The notes below the pieces were generated by a model. That model was not told the DNA's origin and did no database searches. It saw nothing but the letters and a program-made list of their open reading frames with translations. This document shows, in pieces, positions 40,385 to 49,988 of a stretch of DNA of 64,000 bases (the first letter of the stretch is position 1; every line of letters starts with the position of its first letter). This DNA is from JALZVT01 sp039029135. GTDB taxonomy: Bacteria; Pseudomonadota; Gammaproteobacteria; Pseudomonadales; Azotimanducaceae. The position numbers and the translations under genes are program-made. Where the stretch lies: contig JBCCGT010000016.1 in NCBI GenBank assembly GCA_039029135.1, forward strand, positions 1 to 64,000. The letters run 5' to 3'.

Positions 40385-42415
40385 CTAGACCAGCAGCGGC
40401 GCGATCACGAGACTGACGATCGCCATCACGTTGATCAGGATGTTCATGCTGGGGCCGGAGGTGTCCTTGAACGGATCGCCCACGGTGTCGCCGACAACGG
40501 CCGCCGAGTGGACGTCAGAGCCCTTGCCGCCCAGATTGCCCTTCTCGACGTACTTCTTGGCGTTGTCCCAGGCACCGCCGGCGTTCGCCATGGTCAGCGC
40601 GAGCAGCACACAGCCCAGCAGACCGCCGCCGAGCGCGCCGCCCAATGCCTCGGCACCGATGCCGAAGCCGACGGCCGGCGGTACGGCGACCGCGATGACG
40701 CCCGGCAGCAGCATGCGCCTCAGGGCCGCGCTCGTCGCGATGTCGACACACTTTTCGGTGTCGGGCTCGGCTTTGCCTTCCAGCAGCCCCGGAATCTCGC
40801 GGAACTGGCGGCGGATCTCTTGAATCATGTCCATCGCGGCGTCGCCGACGGCGGTCATGGTGATGGCCGCAATCAGGAACGGCACCAGGCCGCCGATGAA
40901 CAGGCCGATCAGCACGTTCGGATCGCCGATGTGCAGCACGAACGCACCGCCGCGGCCGAAGCTGATGGTTTCGACGTAGGCCGCGATGATGGCCAGTGCT
41001 GCCAGCGCGGCCGCGCCGATCGCAAAGCCCTTGCCCATGGCGGCGGTGGTGTTGCCCAGCTCGTCCAGCGAGTCGGTGATCGCGCGGGTCTCCTCGCCCA
41101 GGCCCGCCATTTCGGCGATGCCACCGGCGTTGTCCGCTACGGGACCGTAGGCGTCGACCGCCATCGTCATGCCGACGGTGGCGAGCAGGCCAACAGCCGC
41201 CAGGCCAACGCCGTACAGGCCGGCCAGCGTGGTGGAGATCCAGATGATCCCGCAGATGGTGAGCACCGGAATCACGACCGACTGCATGCCAACCGCGAGG
41301 CCGGTGATCAGAACGGTCGCGGGACCGGTCTCGCCGGCCTCGGCGATGCGCACAACCGGCTTCGACGAGGTGTAGTACTCGGTCACCAGGCCGATGATCA
41401 CGCCGCCGACGGAGCCGAACAGCACCGACAGCCAGATGTTGTTCGATAGCCCGACGTTCTGTAGCAGGAAGTAGGCGGCCGCGATGAACAGGATCGGCGT
41501 GACGATCATGCCGATGCGCAGGGCGACGGCCGGGTCGCTCTTGGAGCGGCTGCGGACGATGCCGATGCCGATGATGGAGCAGACCAGACCGACGGAGGCC
41601 AGCAGCAGCGGCGCGAACATCAGCGTCGAGCGGGCGTCGCCCTCGGCCATGCCGGGCGCCAGTTCGGTCAGCGAGGTCAGTGCCAGGGTCGATGCGATCG
41701 CGATGCTCGCTATCATGGAGCCGCAGTAGGACTCGAAGATGTCGGAGCCCATGCCCGCCACGTCGCCGACGTTGTCGCCGACGTTATCCGCGATGACGCC
41801 CGGGTTGCGGGGGTCGTCCTCGGGAATGCCCGCCTCGACCTTGCCGACCAGGTCGGCGCCGACGTCGGCGCTCTTGGTGTAGATGCCGCCACCGACGCGA
41901 GAGAACAGAGCCACGCTGGACGCGCCCATGCCGAAGCCGTGGATGTGATGCGCGGTGTGCGGGTCGCCGCCCAGGAAGTAGTAGACAAGGCCCAGACCCA
42001 GCAGGCCGAGCGAGGCGACCGCGAGGCCCATGATGGAGCCGCCGAAGAAGGCCACCGACAGCGCGGCTGGTGCGCCGTCCTCGTAGGCCGCCGTCGTCGT
42101 GCGGACGTTGGCCTTGGTGGCGGAGTACATGCCGATCCAGCCCGCGGCCGCCGATGACAGCGCGCCGGCGAGAAACGCGCCGGCCGTCGACAGACCGAGG
42201 CCCGGCGCCACGGCGAGCAGCAGTATCAGCACGGCGGCGAACATCGCCAGCATCGTGTACTCGCGGCGCATGAACACCATGGCGCCCGAGTGAATCGCGT
42301 CGCCGATCTTCTTGACGGCGTCTGAGCCCTCGTCCCAGCGCATGACGAGCCTGTACACCACGAATGCGGCGATGAGCCCGATGACCCCGAAAATGGGTGG
42401 TAGTGCAGTCGACAT
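40385..42415 (-). CDS. hppA: membrane-bound ion-translocating pyrophosphatase, K+-dependent type
   Basis: A 676-residue integral membrane pump, ~16 helices, that couples PPi hydrolysis to H+ (or Na+) export. Signature pyrophosphate-site motifs: SADVGADLVGK, EDDPRNPGVIADNVGDNVGD and VGDTVGDPFKDTSGPS. In the diagnostic GNTTAAMGKGF the Ala (rather than Lys in the K+-independent class) predicts K+ dependence. Na+ versus H+ specificity depends on a glutamate position that cannot be fixed by eye. It is monocistronic, with a hairpin in its 5' region at 42460-42479. Confidence 0.95.
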   Translation of the reverse strand: MSTALPPIFGVIGLIAAFVVYRLVMRWDEGSDAVKKIGDAIHSGAMVFMRREYTMLAMFAAVLILLLAVAPGLGLSTAGAFLAGALSSAAAGWIGMYSATKANVRTTTAAYEDGAPAALSVAFFGGSIMGLAVASLGLLGLGLVYYFLGGDPHTAHHIHGFGMGASSVALFSRVGGGIYTKSADVGADLVGKVEAGIPEDDPRNPGVIADNVGDNVGDVAGMGSDIFESYCGSMIASIAIASTLALTSLTELAPGMAEGDARSTLMFAPLLLASVGLVCSIIGIGIVRSRSKSDPAVALRIGMIVTPILFIAAAYFLLQNVGLSNNIWLSVLFGSVGGVIIGLVTEYYTSSKPVVRIAEAGETGPATVLITGLAVGMQSVVIPVLTICGIIWISTTLAGLYGVGLAAVGLLATVGMTMAVDAYGPVADNAGGIAEMAGLGEETRAITDSLDELGNTTAAMGKGFAIGAAALAALAIIAAYVETISFGRGGAFVLHIGDPNVLIGLFIGGLVPFLIAAITMTAVGDAAMDMIQEIRRQFREIPGLLEGKAEPDTEKCVDIATSAALRRMLLPGVIAVAVPPAVGFGIGAEALGGALGGGLLGCVLLALTMANAGGAWDNAKKYVEKGNLGGKGSDVHSAAVVGDTVGDPFKDTSGPSMNILINVMAIVSLVIAPLLV

Positions 42416-42724
42416 ACCTTGTTCCCCTGCTTGGTTATTGTCTGTGTCAGGGAAAATTCAGCGCGGTTGTTGCCGCGCTCGCGGACGAGCGGGATTCGGC
42501 AGCGCCGCTCGCAATCGGCGCAAAAGACGGGCTGTGCGATGCGGCGATTGCGACGGTTCGTTGTCGTTACTGCCGATCGGGCTCCCCTGAGCGGCGCGTA
42601 TGATACTTCACGCTGCTGTGAATAAGAACCAAACGCGCGCTCGGCGTAAACCGGTTCAGAACGCTCGTTGCCCGCTTGCCGGCGGTTTTTTGCGAGGCCG
42701 CGGGCGCCGCGCGTTAACGCCCGC
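42416..42724. other. 309-bp intergenic region with hppA leader hairpin
   Basis: The region lies between the hppA start and the DUF2333 stop. AGCGCGG (42460-42466) and CCGCGCT (42473-42479) form a perfect 7-bp stem with a 6-base loop, 45 bases ahead of hppA. Near 42670-42693, CCGC...GCGG followed by TTTTTT on the plus strand could be a short terminator-like element. No gene is supported. Confidence 0.4.
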
Positions 42725-43777
42725 TCAACCGCGACTCAGCAGCTCGCGCAGATCGATGATGCCGGCGTTCGCCCGCGAAATGTAAGACGCCATCACCAGC
42801 GAATGATTCGCGAGCAGACCCAGTCCCTCGCCATTCAAAATCATGGGACTCATGACCGATTCCTGGGTGCCTTCCAACTCGCGAATGATCTGGCCGAGGC
42901 TGACCAGCGCGTTTTTGTCTTCCAGCACGTCCTTGAAGTCCACCTCGATCGCGCGCAGCAAATGCAGCAGCGCCCAGGTGTGCCCGCGCGCTTCGTAAAA
43001 CACGTTGTCTAACTCCAGCCAGGGCGTCTGCACCATTTCCTCGCTCGGGGTGCTAGTCGATTGGGCTGCGCTGGGATCGCCGGCGAGACCGAGATCGAGC
43101 TGTCGTTTGCCCACGCTGGCGGACAGCTGCTGGGACAGGTTGCCGAGTCGCGACTCCACGCCCTGCAGCCACTTCTGCAGATTGTCGGCGCGGGCATAAA
43201 ACTGCGCTTTGGTTTTTGCCGGATCGGCCAGACGCTTCAGGTAAGACCGCACCAGCTTGTTGCCCTCGCGGTACTCGTCTTCGGTCTGCGGCAGGATCCA
43301 GCTCGAGGCGTCGAAAAAATATTTGCCCTCGGCCTCGCCCAGATCGGGATCTTCGGCCGACTGGCTCTGGCTGCGCGAGAAGTCGAGTCGCATCGCGCGG
43401 CTCATGTCGCGAATCTGGGTGACCACGCCGAATTCCCAGCTCGGCTGGTTGTCGAGCCATACGCCGGGTGGGGCGATGTCGTTGGTGAGATAGCCGCCGG
43501 GTTTCTCCAGCAGCGTCGAGGCCACCCGATAGAGTGCTGCGGTGGTCGTATAGCCCACCACCGGTGTCTCTGGGTTGGTCGCGCCGTCCGCGCGGGCGAG
43601 CTCGGTCGCGTAGGCGCTGACGTCGAATGCGCCCGGCTCCCGGGACCACCAGATGCCAATGATGGCGGCCGCGAGTAGATAGAGGGCGGCGAGCGCTAGC
43701 AGGCCGCGAAAAATCTTGGTGATGAGCCCGGTATCGGCGCCGCCGTAGTAGCTGGTTTTCCAGAATTTCCAGTTCAT
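42725..43777 (-). CDS. DUF2333 family protein
   Basis: A 350-residue protein with one N-terminal membrane helix (GLLALAALYLLAAAIIGIWW), preceded by a cytoplasmic NWKFWKTSYYGG, and a large extracytoplasmic helical domain with GGYLTNDIAPPGVWLDNQPSWEFGVV, the family core, and ARGHTWALLHLLRAIEVDF. DUF2333 is confined mostly to gammaproteobacteria; its function is unknown. Confidence 0.9.
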   Translation of the reverse strand: MNWKFWKTSYYGGADTGLITKIFRGLLALAALYLLAAAIIGIWWSREPGAFDVSAYATELARADGATNPETPVVGYTTTAALYRVASTLLEKPGGYLTNDIAPPGVWLDNQPSWEFGVVTQIRDMSRAMRLDFSRSQSQSAEDPDLGEAEGKYFFDASSWILPQTEDEYREGNKLVRSYLKRLADPAKTKAQFYARADNLQKWLQGVESRLGNLSQQLSASVGKRQLDLGLAGDPSAAQSTSTPSEEMVQTPWLELDNVFYEARGHTWALLHLLRAIEVDFKDVLEDKNALVSLGQIIRELEGTQESVMSPMILNGEGLGLLANHSLVMASYISRANAGIIDLRELLSRG

Positions 43778-43939
43778 GGGGTCGTGCGGTGTCTCCGTAT
43801 CGCGGTGGCGCCGCCGGCATTTCGGTCGCGAGGACCGATCCGGCAGCGCGGTTTGTGGTTACTATTAAACCAGCTTTGCACGTCGAGCTGGCCGCGCCCC
43901 GATCTATCGCGGCGGTCCAGGCGGTCAACCGGCCCCGAC
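43778..43939. other. intergenic stretch, probable DUF2333 promoter region
   Basis: This 162-bp gap lies between two genes on the minus strand. TGGTT-actatt-AACCA (43855-43872) is a short imperfect repeat in the only AT-rich patch; a promoter for the DUF2333 gene would be expected here. No gene is seen. Confidence 0.35.
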
Positions 43940-44404
43940 TCAGCGCAGCGCGTCGAACCCGATCACCTCGAAGCGGCCGCTGTGGCGGGTGCCGTCGGCC
44001 TCTACCCAATCGACGGTTGTCGTGCCGAGGTCGTCCGGTAACGTCAGACGAAACAGCATCAGGTGTTTGCCGCCGGGTTCGAGGCGCGCGCGTTCGCCGG
44101 GTGCCAAGCACAGCTCGTTGATGCGCCGCATTCGCGAGCGCCCGTCGCTTGTGCTCGTCTCGTGCAGTTCGATCGCGCCGGCCACGGGGGACTCAAAGCC
44201 GCTGCTGCAGATGCGTCGATCACTGTTGTTGCGGACCTCGGCGTAGCCCACGGACAGCGTTGCCCCGGGTACCGGTCGTGTGATGTACGCGTTGTGCGTG
44301 CTCAGCTCTGGCGGCGGCGCGCAGCCTCCTGCCAACAGCGCGACGGCGGCCACGAGCGCGGTACAACCGGCTGTGATGCGGCCAGGCTGGGCGAACTTGA
44401 GCAT
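43940..44404 (-). CDS. periplasmic copper chaperone PCu(A)C family protein
   Basis: A 154-residue lipoprotein (LVAAVALLAGGC, lipobox Cys) with the PCuAC fold. The copper ligands are spaced as in the family: ELHE...RMRRI ... GGKHLMLFRL, i.e. His-X10-Met and His-X-Met. It would deliver Cu(I) in the periplasm, usually to cytochrome oxidase. dsbD starts divergently 151 bp away. Confidence 0.88.
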   Translation of the reverse strand: MLKFAQPGRITAGCTALVAAVALLAGGCAPPPELSTHNAYITRPVPGATLSVGYAEVRNNSDRRICSSGFESPVAGAIELHETSTSDGRSRMRRINELCLAPGERARLEPGGKHLMLFRLTLPDDLGTTTVDWVEADGTRHSGRFEVIGFDALR

Positions 44405-44555
44405 GAATATCCTGTCTCAGTGGGAGGCGGACGCATCAGGTAGGATGCACGCATCGAATGGCTTCCGCCGGGCGCGGAAGTCTAACCGGCTTTCAACCCG
44501 ACGCGCGACCAAGGCGGCATCCTCTGCGCATGATTGACCGAGCCGCGCTCGGCTG

Positions 44556-46598
44556 GTGACAGGCATCGTGACAGCACAAGTTTTCCAATCCCCGCGCCGC
44601 GCGCGTTCGTTCCTGCTGACCCTGCTGCTGTGGACGCTTGCGGGCGCGGCGCTCGCTGCGGAGCCCCTTGTCGATCCGCTGCCCGGGGCGCAGTCCGCGG
44701 CACTGCCGGATGGGATCTCGAACAACGGCGCGGCGAACTGGCTCGCGGAGCAGGACGAGGAACCCTTTCTCAAGGTCGATGAGGCCTTCAACTTTTCCAC
44801 CCGCGAAGCGGACGGCGCGCTGGTCGCGCAGTGGTCGATGCCGCCGGGCTACTACCTGTATCGACACGCCTTCGACTTCGAGCTGCGCGACCAGGACGCC
44901 GGCTCACTGGGTACCGCCGATATTCCGGCCGGCAAGCCCAAGTACGACGAATACTTCGGCGACGTGGAGGTGTACTACGCGGAAGCTCAGGCGACGATTC
45001 CGGTGGCGGGCGCGCAGGCCGGTCCGCTGGAGGTGGGCATCACCTACCAGGGCTGCGCCGACGCGGGTTTGTGTTATCCGCCCGAGACCAAATGGGTGCT
45101 GGTCAACGCGGTGGGTGGTGCCACACCTGGGGACGCCGGGGCGGGCCCGTCTGTCGGGGCTTCGGTTGCGCCCGCGGTTGTGGCAGTCGCGCCGCAGACC
45201 GAAGAAGCGCGCCTGACCGCGCTACTGACATCCGGCGGCCTGCTTCAGGCGCTCGCCACCTTCTTCCTGGCCGGCATGCTGCTGGCCTTCACACCCTGCG
45301 TGCTGCCGATGGTGCCCATACTGTCGAGCATCATCGTCGGCGACGCGCAGTCGGGCACGGGCGGGGCCGCGGGAGAGGGAGGAGCAGAAGGCACGCCGAG
45401 CCGGGGCCGCGCCTTTCGGCTCTCGCTCGCCTACGTGCTGGGCATGGCGCTCACCTACGCGTTGGTCGGCGTGCTGATGGGCCTGTTCGGCGCCGAGCTG
45501 AACCTGCAGGCCGCGCTGCAATCGCCGACCGTGCTGAGCGTGTTTGCGGTGGTGTTCGTGCTGCTGTCCCTGTCGATGTTCGGCCTGTACGAGCTGCAGA
45601 TGCCGCAGAGCTGGCAGAACCGCATCAATGCCATCAGCCAGCGGCAGCAGGGCGGCCGTTATCCGAGCGTCTTCGTCATGGGCAGCCTGTCCAGCCTCGT
45701 CGTGTCGCCCTGTATCAGCGCACCGCTGATCGGCGCGTTGGCGTACATCGCGTCCACGGGCAACGCCGTGTACGGCGGACTCGCGCTGCTCGCGCTGGCG
45801 CTCGGCATGGGCGTGCCGCTGCTGGTCATCGGCGCGTTCGGCGATCAGCTGCTGCCGCGGGCCGGCGTGTGGATGAACGCCGTCAAGGCCGTTTTCGGGG
45901 TGCTGCTGCTGGGGGTCGCCATCTGGCTGCTGGAGCGTGTTGTCCCTGCCGGGTTGACGCTGGCGCTCTGGGCCGGGCTGGCCATCGGGGTGGGCGTTTA
46001 TCTCGGGGCGCTCGATTTCTCGCCGCGCGCGGGCTGGTCGCAGCTGTGGAAAGCCGGCGGCGCGGTCTCCTTCGTCTACGGCGTTCTGCTGCTGATCGGC
46101 GCGGCCAGCGGCGCGGTCGACCCGCTGCGGCCGCTCGCCACCATCGCCGCCACCGGGGCGCCAGCGGTCGGCACGACCGCGGAGCAGCACGGCGGGGGGT
46201 GGGTCACCACGACCGGGCTCGCCGAATTCGAGGCCGCGCACGCCACCGGCGTCGCCGCCGGCAAGCCGGTGCTGTTGGATCTGTACGCCGACTGGTGCGT
46301 CTCCTGCAAGGTGATGGAGCGGCGGGTCTTCCCCCAGCCCGAGGTCGCGAGCCAGCTCGCCCGGTTTCACCTCATTCGCGCCGACGTCACGGCCAACAGC
46401 GACTCGGATCAGGCGCTCATGGATCGCTTCGGTCTCTTTGGCCCGCCTAGCATGGTCTTCTTCGATCCGGGCGGCACCGTGCGGCCCGCGTTCACGGTCC
46501 AGGGCGAGCTGGACGCCGACGGGCTGTCCCGGCACCTGCGCGCGGCGTTGGATGCTGGGCCAATTTCGGCCAACATGCAGGCAAATGCCAGCCAATAG
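44556..46598 (+). CDS. dsbD: thiol:disulfide interchange protein
   Basis: This 680-residue inner-membrane protein moves electrons from cytoplasmic thioredoxin to the periplasm. It has a signal (LLWTLAGAALAAEP), an N-terminal alpha domain (residues ~35-190) with the Cys pair in YQGCADAGLCYPPETKW, eight helices with Cys in FTPCVLPMVPIL and VVSPCISAPLIG, and a C-terminal thioredoxin domain with WCVSCK. All six functional cysteines are present. GTG 44556 or GTG 44568 could be the start; no clear ribosome site. Clustering with the PCuAC gene suggests roles in copper or cytochrome assembly. Confidence 0.94.
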   Translation: MTGIVTAQVFQSPRRARSFLLTLLLWTLAGAALAAEPLVDPLPGAQSAALPDGISNNGAANWLAEQDEEPFLKVDEAFNFSTREADGALVAQWSMPPGYYLYRHAFDFELRDQDAGSLGTADIPAGKPKYDEYFGDVEVYYAEAQATIPVAGAQAGPLEVGITYQGCADAGLCYPPETKWVLVNAVGGATPGDAGAGPSVGASVAPAVVAVAPQTEEARLTALLTSGGLLQALATFFLAGMLLAFTPCVLPMVPILSSIIVGDAQSGTGGAAGEGGAEGTPSRGRAFRLSLAYVLGMALTYALVGVLMGLFGAELNLQAALQSPTVLSVFAVVFVLLSLSMFGLYELQMPQSWQNRINAISQRQQGGRYPSVFVMGSLSSLVVSPCISAPLIGALAYIASTGNAVYGGLALLALALGMGVPLLVIGAFGDQLLPRAGVWMNAVKAVFGVLLLGVAIWLLERVVPAGLTLALWAGLAIGVGVYLGALDFSPRAGWSQLWKAGGAVSFVYGVLLLIGAASGAVDPLRPLATIAATGAPAVGTTAEQHGGGWVTTTGLAEFEAAHATGVAAGKPVLLDLYADWCVSCKVMERRVFPQPEVASQLARFHLIRADVTANSDSDQALMDRFGLFGPPSMVFFDPGGTVRPAFTVQGELDADGLSRHLRAALDAGPISANMQANASQ

Positions 46599-46686
46599 CC
46601 GCTAACTTCGTCGAAACTGCTTTTCTAGAGCTTGTTGCGCCGATCGTGTAGGGTAGCCCGCTGTCGCGCTAACAGGAGCCGCCAAC

Positions 46687-47139
46687 ATGACGAAAGCGAA
46701 GGTCCTTGTTCTGCACGGACCCAACCTCAATCTGCTGGGCAGCCGCGAGCCTGAGGTCTACGGGTATACCACGCTTGCAGAGATCGACGCCGGTCTGGTC
46801 GAGCGCGGCGCCGCCCTCGGACTCGCGGTGAGCAGCCTGCAGAGCAACGCCGAGCATCGGTTAATCGACGCCATCCATGGCGCCCCCGCCGACGGCGTGG
46901 GCTTCATCATCATTAACCCAGGGGCCTTTACCCACACCAGCATCGCTCTGCGTGACGCGCTGCTGGGCGTCAGCCTGCCGTTCGTTGAGGTGCATCTGTC
47001 GAACGTACACTCGCGGGAGGCCTTTCGGCAGCACTCTTATCTGTCCGACGTGGCTGTCGGCGTGATTACCGGGTTGGGCGTGGCGGGCTATGGCTATGCG
47101 CTGGAGTTCGCGGCGACGCGTCTCTCGGCACGCGACTGA
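46687..47139 (+). CDS. aroQ: type II 3-dehydroquinate dehydratase
   Basis: A 150-residue shikimate pathway enzyme. Family motifs: VLHGPNLNLLGSREPEVYG with the catalytic Tyr, QSNAEHRLIDAIH, IINPGAFTHTSIALRDAL and VEVHLSNVHSREAFR with the catalytic His. It precedes accB, a very common pairing in gammaproteobacteria. Confidence 0.97.
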   Translation: MTKAKVLVLHGPNLNLLGSREPEVYGYTTLAEIDAGLVERGAALGLAVSSLQSNAEHRLIDAIHGAPADGVGFIIINPGAFTHTSIALRDALLGVSLPFVEVHLSNVHSREAFRQHSYLSDVAVGVITGLGVAGYGYALEFAATRLSARD

Positions 47140-47182
47140 TAACGCTGACAACGAACGAACTAACGGATAAAGGGGGGCAGCG

Positions 47183-47626
47183 GTGGACCTGCGCAAGATC
47201 AAAAAGCTCATCGAACTGGCCGAAGAATCGGGTATTGCCGAGCTGGAGGTAACCTCAGGGGAGGAATCGGTGCGCATCGCGATGCGCGGCGCGCGTGCGC
47301 TGCCCATGGCGAGCGCGCCTGCGGTCCCCGCCGAAGTCGTCGTGCCGCCGCCCGCCGCGCCGGCCCCGCCTGCCGCAACAGAGGCGTCCGGGGGCACCGA
47401 GTTGGTCGCGCCGCTGGCCGGCACCTTCTATGTGGCCGCGACGCCAGGGGCGGCGCCTTTCGTACAGGTCGGCGATACCGTCGACGTCGGTCAGACCCTG
47501 TGCATCATCGAGAGCATGAAGATGATGAACGCCATCGCGGCCGAGCGGGCGGGGACCATCACCGCGGTGCTCGGCGCCAACGGCGAACCCGTCGCGGCGG
47601 GGCAGGCGCTGTTTCTGCTGCGCTAG
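47183..47626 (+). CDS. accB: biotin carboxyl carrier protein of acetyl-CoA carboxylase
   Basis: A 147-residue protein with an N-terminal dimerisation stretch (DLRKIKKLIELAEESGIAELEV), an Ala/Pro linker (residues ~45-75) and a biotinyl domain with the modified Lys in IESMKMMNAI. GTG 47183 follows AAGGGGGG. The gene is followed after only four bases by prmA; accC, which nearly always follows accB, is missing here. Confidence 0.96.
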   Translation: MDLRKIKKLIELAEESGIAELEVTSGEESVRIAMRGARALPMASAPAVPAEVVVPPPAAPAPPAATEASGGTELVAPLAGTFYVAATPGAAPFVQVGDTVDVGQTLCIIESMKMMNAIAAERAGTITAVLGANGEPVAAGQALFLLR

Positions 47627-47630
47627 CCGG

Positions 47631-48581
47631 GTGTCCTGGCTGCAGGTCACGCTGAGCGCGGCCGGTCGGCACAGCGAGGAGTTGGCGGACGCCTGCCTGG
47701 CCGCGGGCGCGATATCGGCGGTGGTGAGGGGGGCGAGTCAGACCGTGGAGCAGGTCTGGGAGCCGGCGCCAGGCGCACTAAACGTCTGGGAACGTGCCGC
47801 TATTTTCGGTTATTGGCCGATGTCGGAACAAAATATCGAGGCGGTCGGCGAACTTCGATCATTGCTGAACGATAGCGGCGTGATTGAAGACTTTAGTGTC
47901 GAGATCGTCGCAGAGATCGACCCGGCGCCTGGGTTGGCGCAACCGCTCGCCGATCTGACTTTCGGCGCTGGGCGCCTGCGCCTGGTACCGAACAGCACGC
48001 CCGCCGCGGATATTGATGCGCTCGAAGCCGACGGCGTCGCGGTCCTGCGGCTGGACCCGGGTCTGGCCTTCGGCAGCGGCCTGCATCCGACCACCCAGCT
48101 GTGCCTCGAGTTTCTGAGCCGGACGCTGCGAAAAGGTGATCGCGTACTCGATTATGGCTGCGGATCCGGTGTGCTGGCGCTCGCGAGTCTACAATTGGGC
48201 GCTGGCGCGGCGGTGGGTGTCGACTACGACCCGCAGGCGCTGCTCGCCAGTCGGAACAATGCGGACAGCAACGGCGTCGCGGATCGCTTCGTCGCCCTTG
48301 CGCCCGACGAGTGGCCCACGACGGGTCCCGGCACGGAGCCCTTCGATCTCGTAATGGCCAACATTCTCGCCAATCCGCTCATCGAGCTGGCCCCGCGCCT
48401 GCAGGCGCTGCTGCGCCCGGGTGGATCCCTGGTGCTGGCCGGTTTGCTTGCCGAGCAGGCGTCGGCCGTTATGGCCGCCTATCCCCACATCGAATTTACC
48501 GCACCGACGGAACACGACAATCGTTCGGACGGGGTGTGGGTGCGCCTGGACGGCGTGCGGTCGGCGGAGGACGGCGCGTGA
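47631..48581 (+). CDS. prmA: ribosomal protein L11 methyltransferase
   Basis: A 316-residue methyltransferase. It has the N-terminal substrate-recognition domain (SWLQVTLSAAGRHSEELADACLAAGA), LDPGLAFGSGLHPTTQLCLEFL, SAM motif VLDYGCGSGVLALASL and the catalytic MANILANPL. Acts on L11 of the 50S ribosome. The stop overlaps the next start by 4 bp. Confidence 0.96.
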   Translation: MSWLQVTLSAAGRHSEELADACLAAGAISAVVRGASQTVEQVWEPAPGALNVWERAAIFGYWPMSEQNIEAVGELRSLLNDSGVIEDFSVEIVAEIDPAPGLAQPLADLTFGAGRLRLVPNSTPAADIDALEADGVAVLRLDPGLAFGSGLHPTTQLCLEFLSRTLRKGDRVLDYGCGSGVLALASLQLGAGAAVGVDYDPQALLASRNNADSNGVADRFVALAPDEWPTTGPGTEPFDLVMANILANPLIELAPRLQALLRPGGSLVLAGLLAEQASAVMAAYPHIEFTAPTEHDNRSDGVWVRLDGVRSAEDGA

Positions 48582-49888
48582 CCGATCAGGGTCTGGTCAC
48601 CGAGTGCCCGAACTGCCAGACGCGCTTCCGGGTCAATAAGGAACAGCTCGACATCGCCAACGGGCGAGTGCGCTGCGGGGCCTGCCTGTCCGTCTTCGAC
48701 GGCGAATCCTATCTGCTGGGCGAGACCGACACCGAAGAGGTGGAGTCAGTGCCTAGTCGCGGTGGAGGTGGTCTGCTGGAGACGATGCTCGCGGAGCTGG
48801 CCCGTAACAACGGTCAGCCGAGCGCGCAGCCGCTGGATGACGAGCCGACGGAGGGTGACTGGCGCGATCGATCGGTTGATACGAGCCAGCTCGCAGCGGA
48901 CACCGGCGAGGGCGTGTCGATCAACGACGCGCTGGACGATGAAGAGGCGCTGCGCGGCTGGCTGGACGAGGAGCTCAATCGCGGCGGCGAGCAGGATCCG
49001 GCCAAGGCGGCTCAGGACGTTGAGCTCGAACTCGAGGTGCTGAAGCGCGAGATCCAGGGCACGGACTTCGAGTCGGATCTCAAGGAGATCATCAGCAACT
49101 CTGGCAGCGAGACGTTCGAGCAGTTGGAAAACCTGCTGCAGGAACTGGGCGAGGATGAGCCCGTGCCGCCAGCCGAATCGCCTGCGGCGCCGAACGACGC
49201 CTTCTTCGAGCCGCCCGCTGCGGTGCCGGACCTGGACGACGACCGCGACGATACGGTCGCGGAAGCGCGGGAAGAGGCGCGCGCCGATATCGCTAGCGAG
49301 CTGCGCTGGGCCGACGCCGCGTTGACCGAGACGATCGAGACGGTTGAGCCTGTCAGCCCGACGGTCGAGGTGTCGCCCGGGGCCGGCGACGGGCCTGCCT
49401 GGCTGCCTGCATGGCTGCGCGGCGCGACTGGTTTTCGCGCTGCGACCGCGGTGGCATTGGTCCTGCTGATCGTCCAGGTGCTCTATCTGCAGTTCGACAG
49501 TTGGGGCAAGTCGAGCGCGATGCGCCCCGTGTATGGCGCCATCTGCGCGCTGTTGCCCTGTGAGCTGCCGGTCCGACGCAGCGTCGCTCGACTGGTGTCG
49601 CGCAAGCTGACCGTTCGCAAGCATCCCTCGCGCGCCGGCATGCTGCTGATCGATGCGCTGATCGTCAACGAGGCCGCCTTCGAGCAGCCGTACCCGACGA
49701 TCGAGCTGCAGTTCACCGACGTGCGGCAGGAGCCCGTGCGCGCGTTTCGGTTTCGGCCGGACGAATACCTGGCCGGCGCTTTCGCCGCACCCGGCGCGAT
49801 GATGGCCGTTAACACGCCCATACACATCGATATCGAGGTCGACGATCCGGGCCCGTCGGCCGTGAACTATCAGCTCATCTTTCGCTAG
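48578..49888 (+). CDS. zinc-ribbon DUF3426 membrane protein
   Basis: A 436-residue protein. GTG 48578 overlaps the prmA stop (GTGA). It begins with a MJ0042-type zinc ribbon (ECPNCQTRFRV ... RVRCGAC), then a ~230-residue acidic low-complexity region, one membrane helix (AATAVALVLLIVQVLYLQF) and a DUF3426 periplasmic domain (LTVRKHPSRAGMLLIDALIVNEAAFEQPYP). The layout is the usual one for the gene between prmA and dusB in gammaproteobacteria; the function is unknown. Confidence 0.9.
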   Translation: MTDQGLVTECPNCQTRFRVNKEQLDIANGRVRCGACLSVFDGESYLLGETDTEEVESVPSRGGGGLLETMLAELARNNGQPSAQPLDDEPTEGDWRDRSVDTSQLAADTGEGVSINDALDDEEALRGWLDEELNRGGEQDPAKAAQDVELELEVLKREIQGTDFESDLKEIISNSGSETFEQLENLLQELGEDEPVPPAESPAAPNDAFFEPPAAVPDLDDDRDDTVAEAREEARADIASELRWADAALTETIETVEPVSPTVEVSPGAGDGPAWLPAWLRGATGFRAATAVALVLLIVQVLYLQFDSWGKSSAMRPVYGAICALLPCELPVRRSVARLVSRKLTVRKHPSRAGMLLIDALIVNEAAFEQPYPTIELQFTDVRQEPVRAFRFRPDEYLAGAFAAPGAMMAVNTPIHIDIEVDDPGPSAVNYQLIFR

Positions 49889-49988
49889 CGGCGCCGCCTG
49901 ACCGACGACGCTGGTCCCACGCCAGATCTGACTTAAGCCCGCGGCCACGCACGCGTATGATGTGCGGCCTTTCAGTCGCGGAGCGCCG

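Noticed and set aside
45222..46595. 457-codon minus-strand open frame
   Set aside because: Antisense to dsbD, which has all its functional cysteines; the shadow has low-complexity Gln/His/Arg composition.
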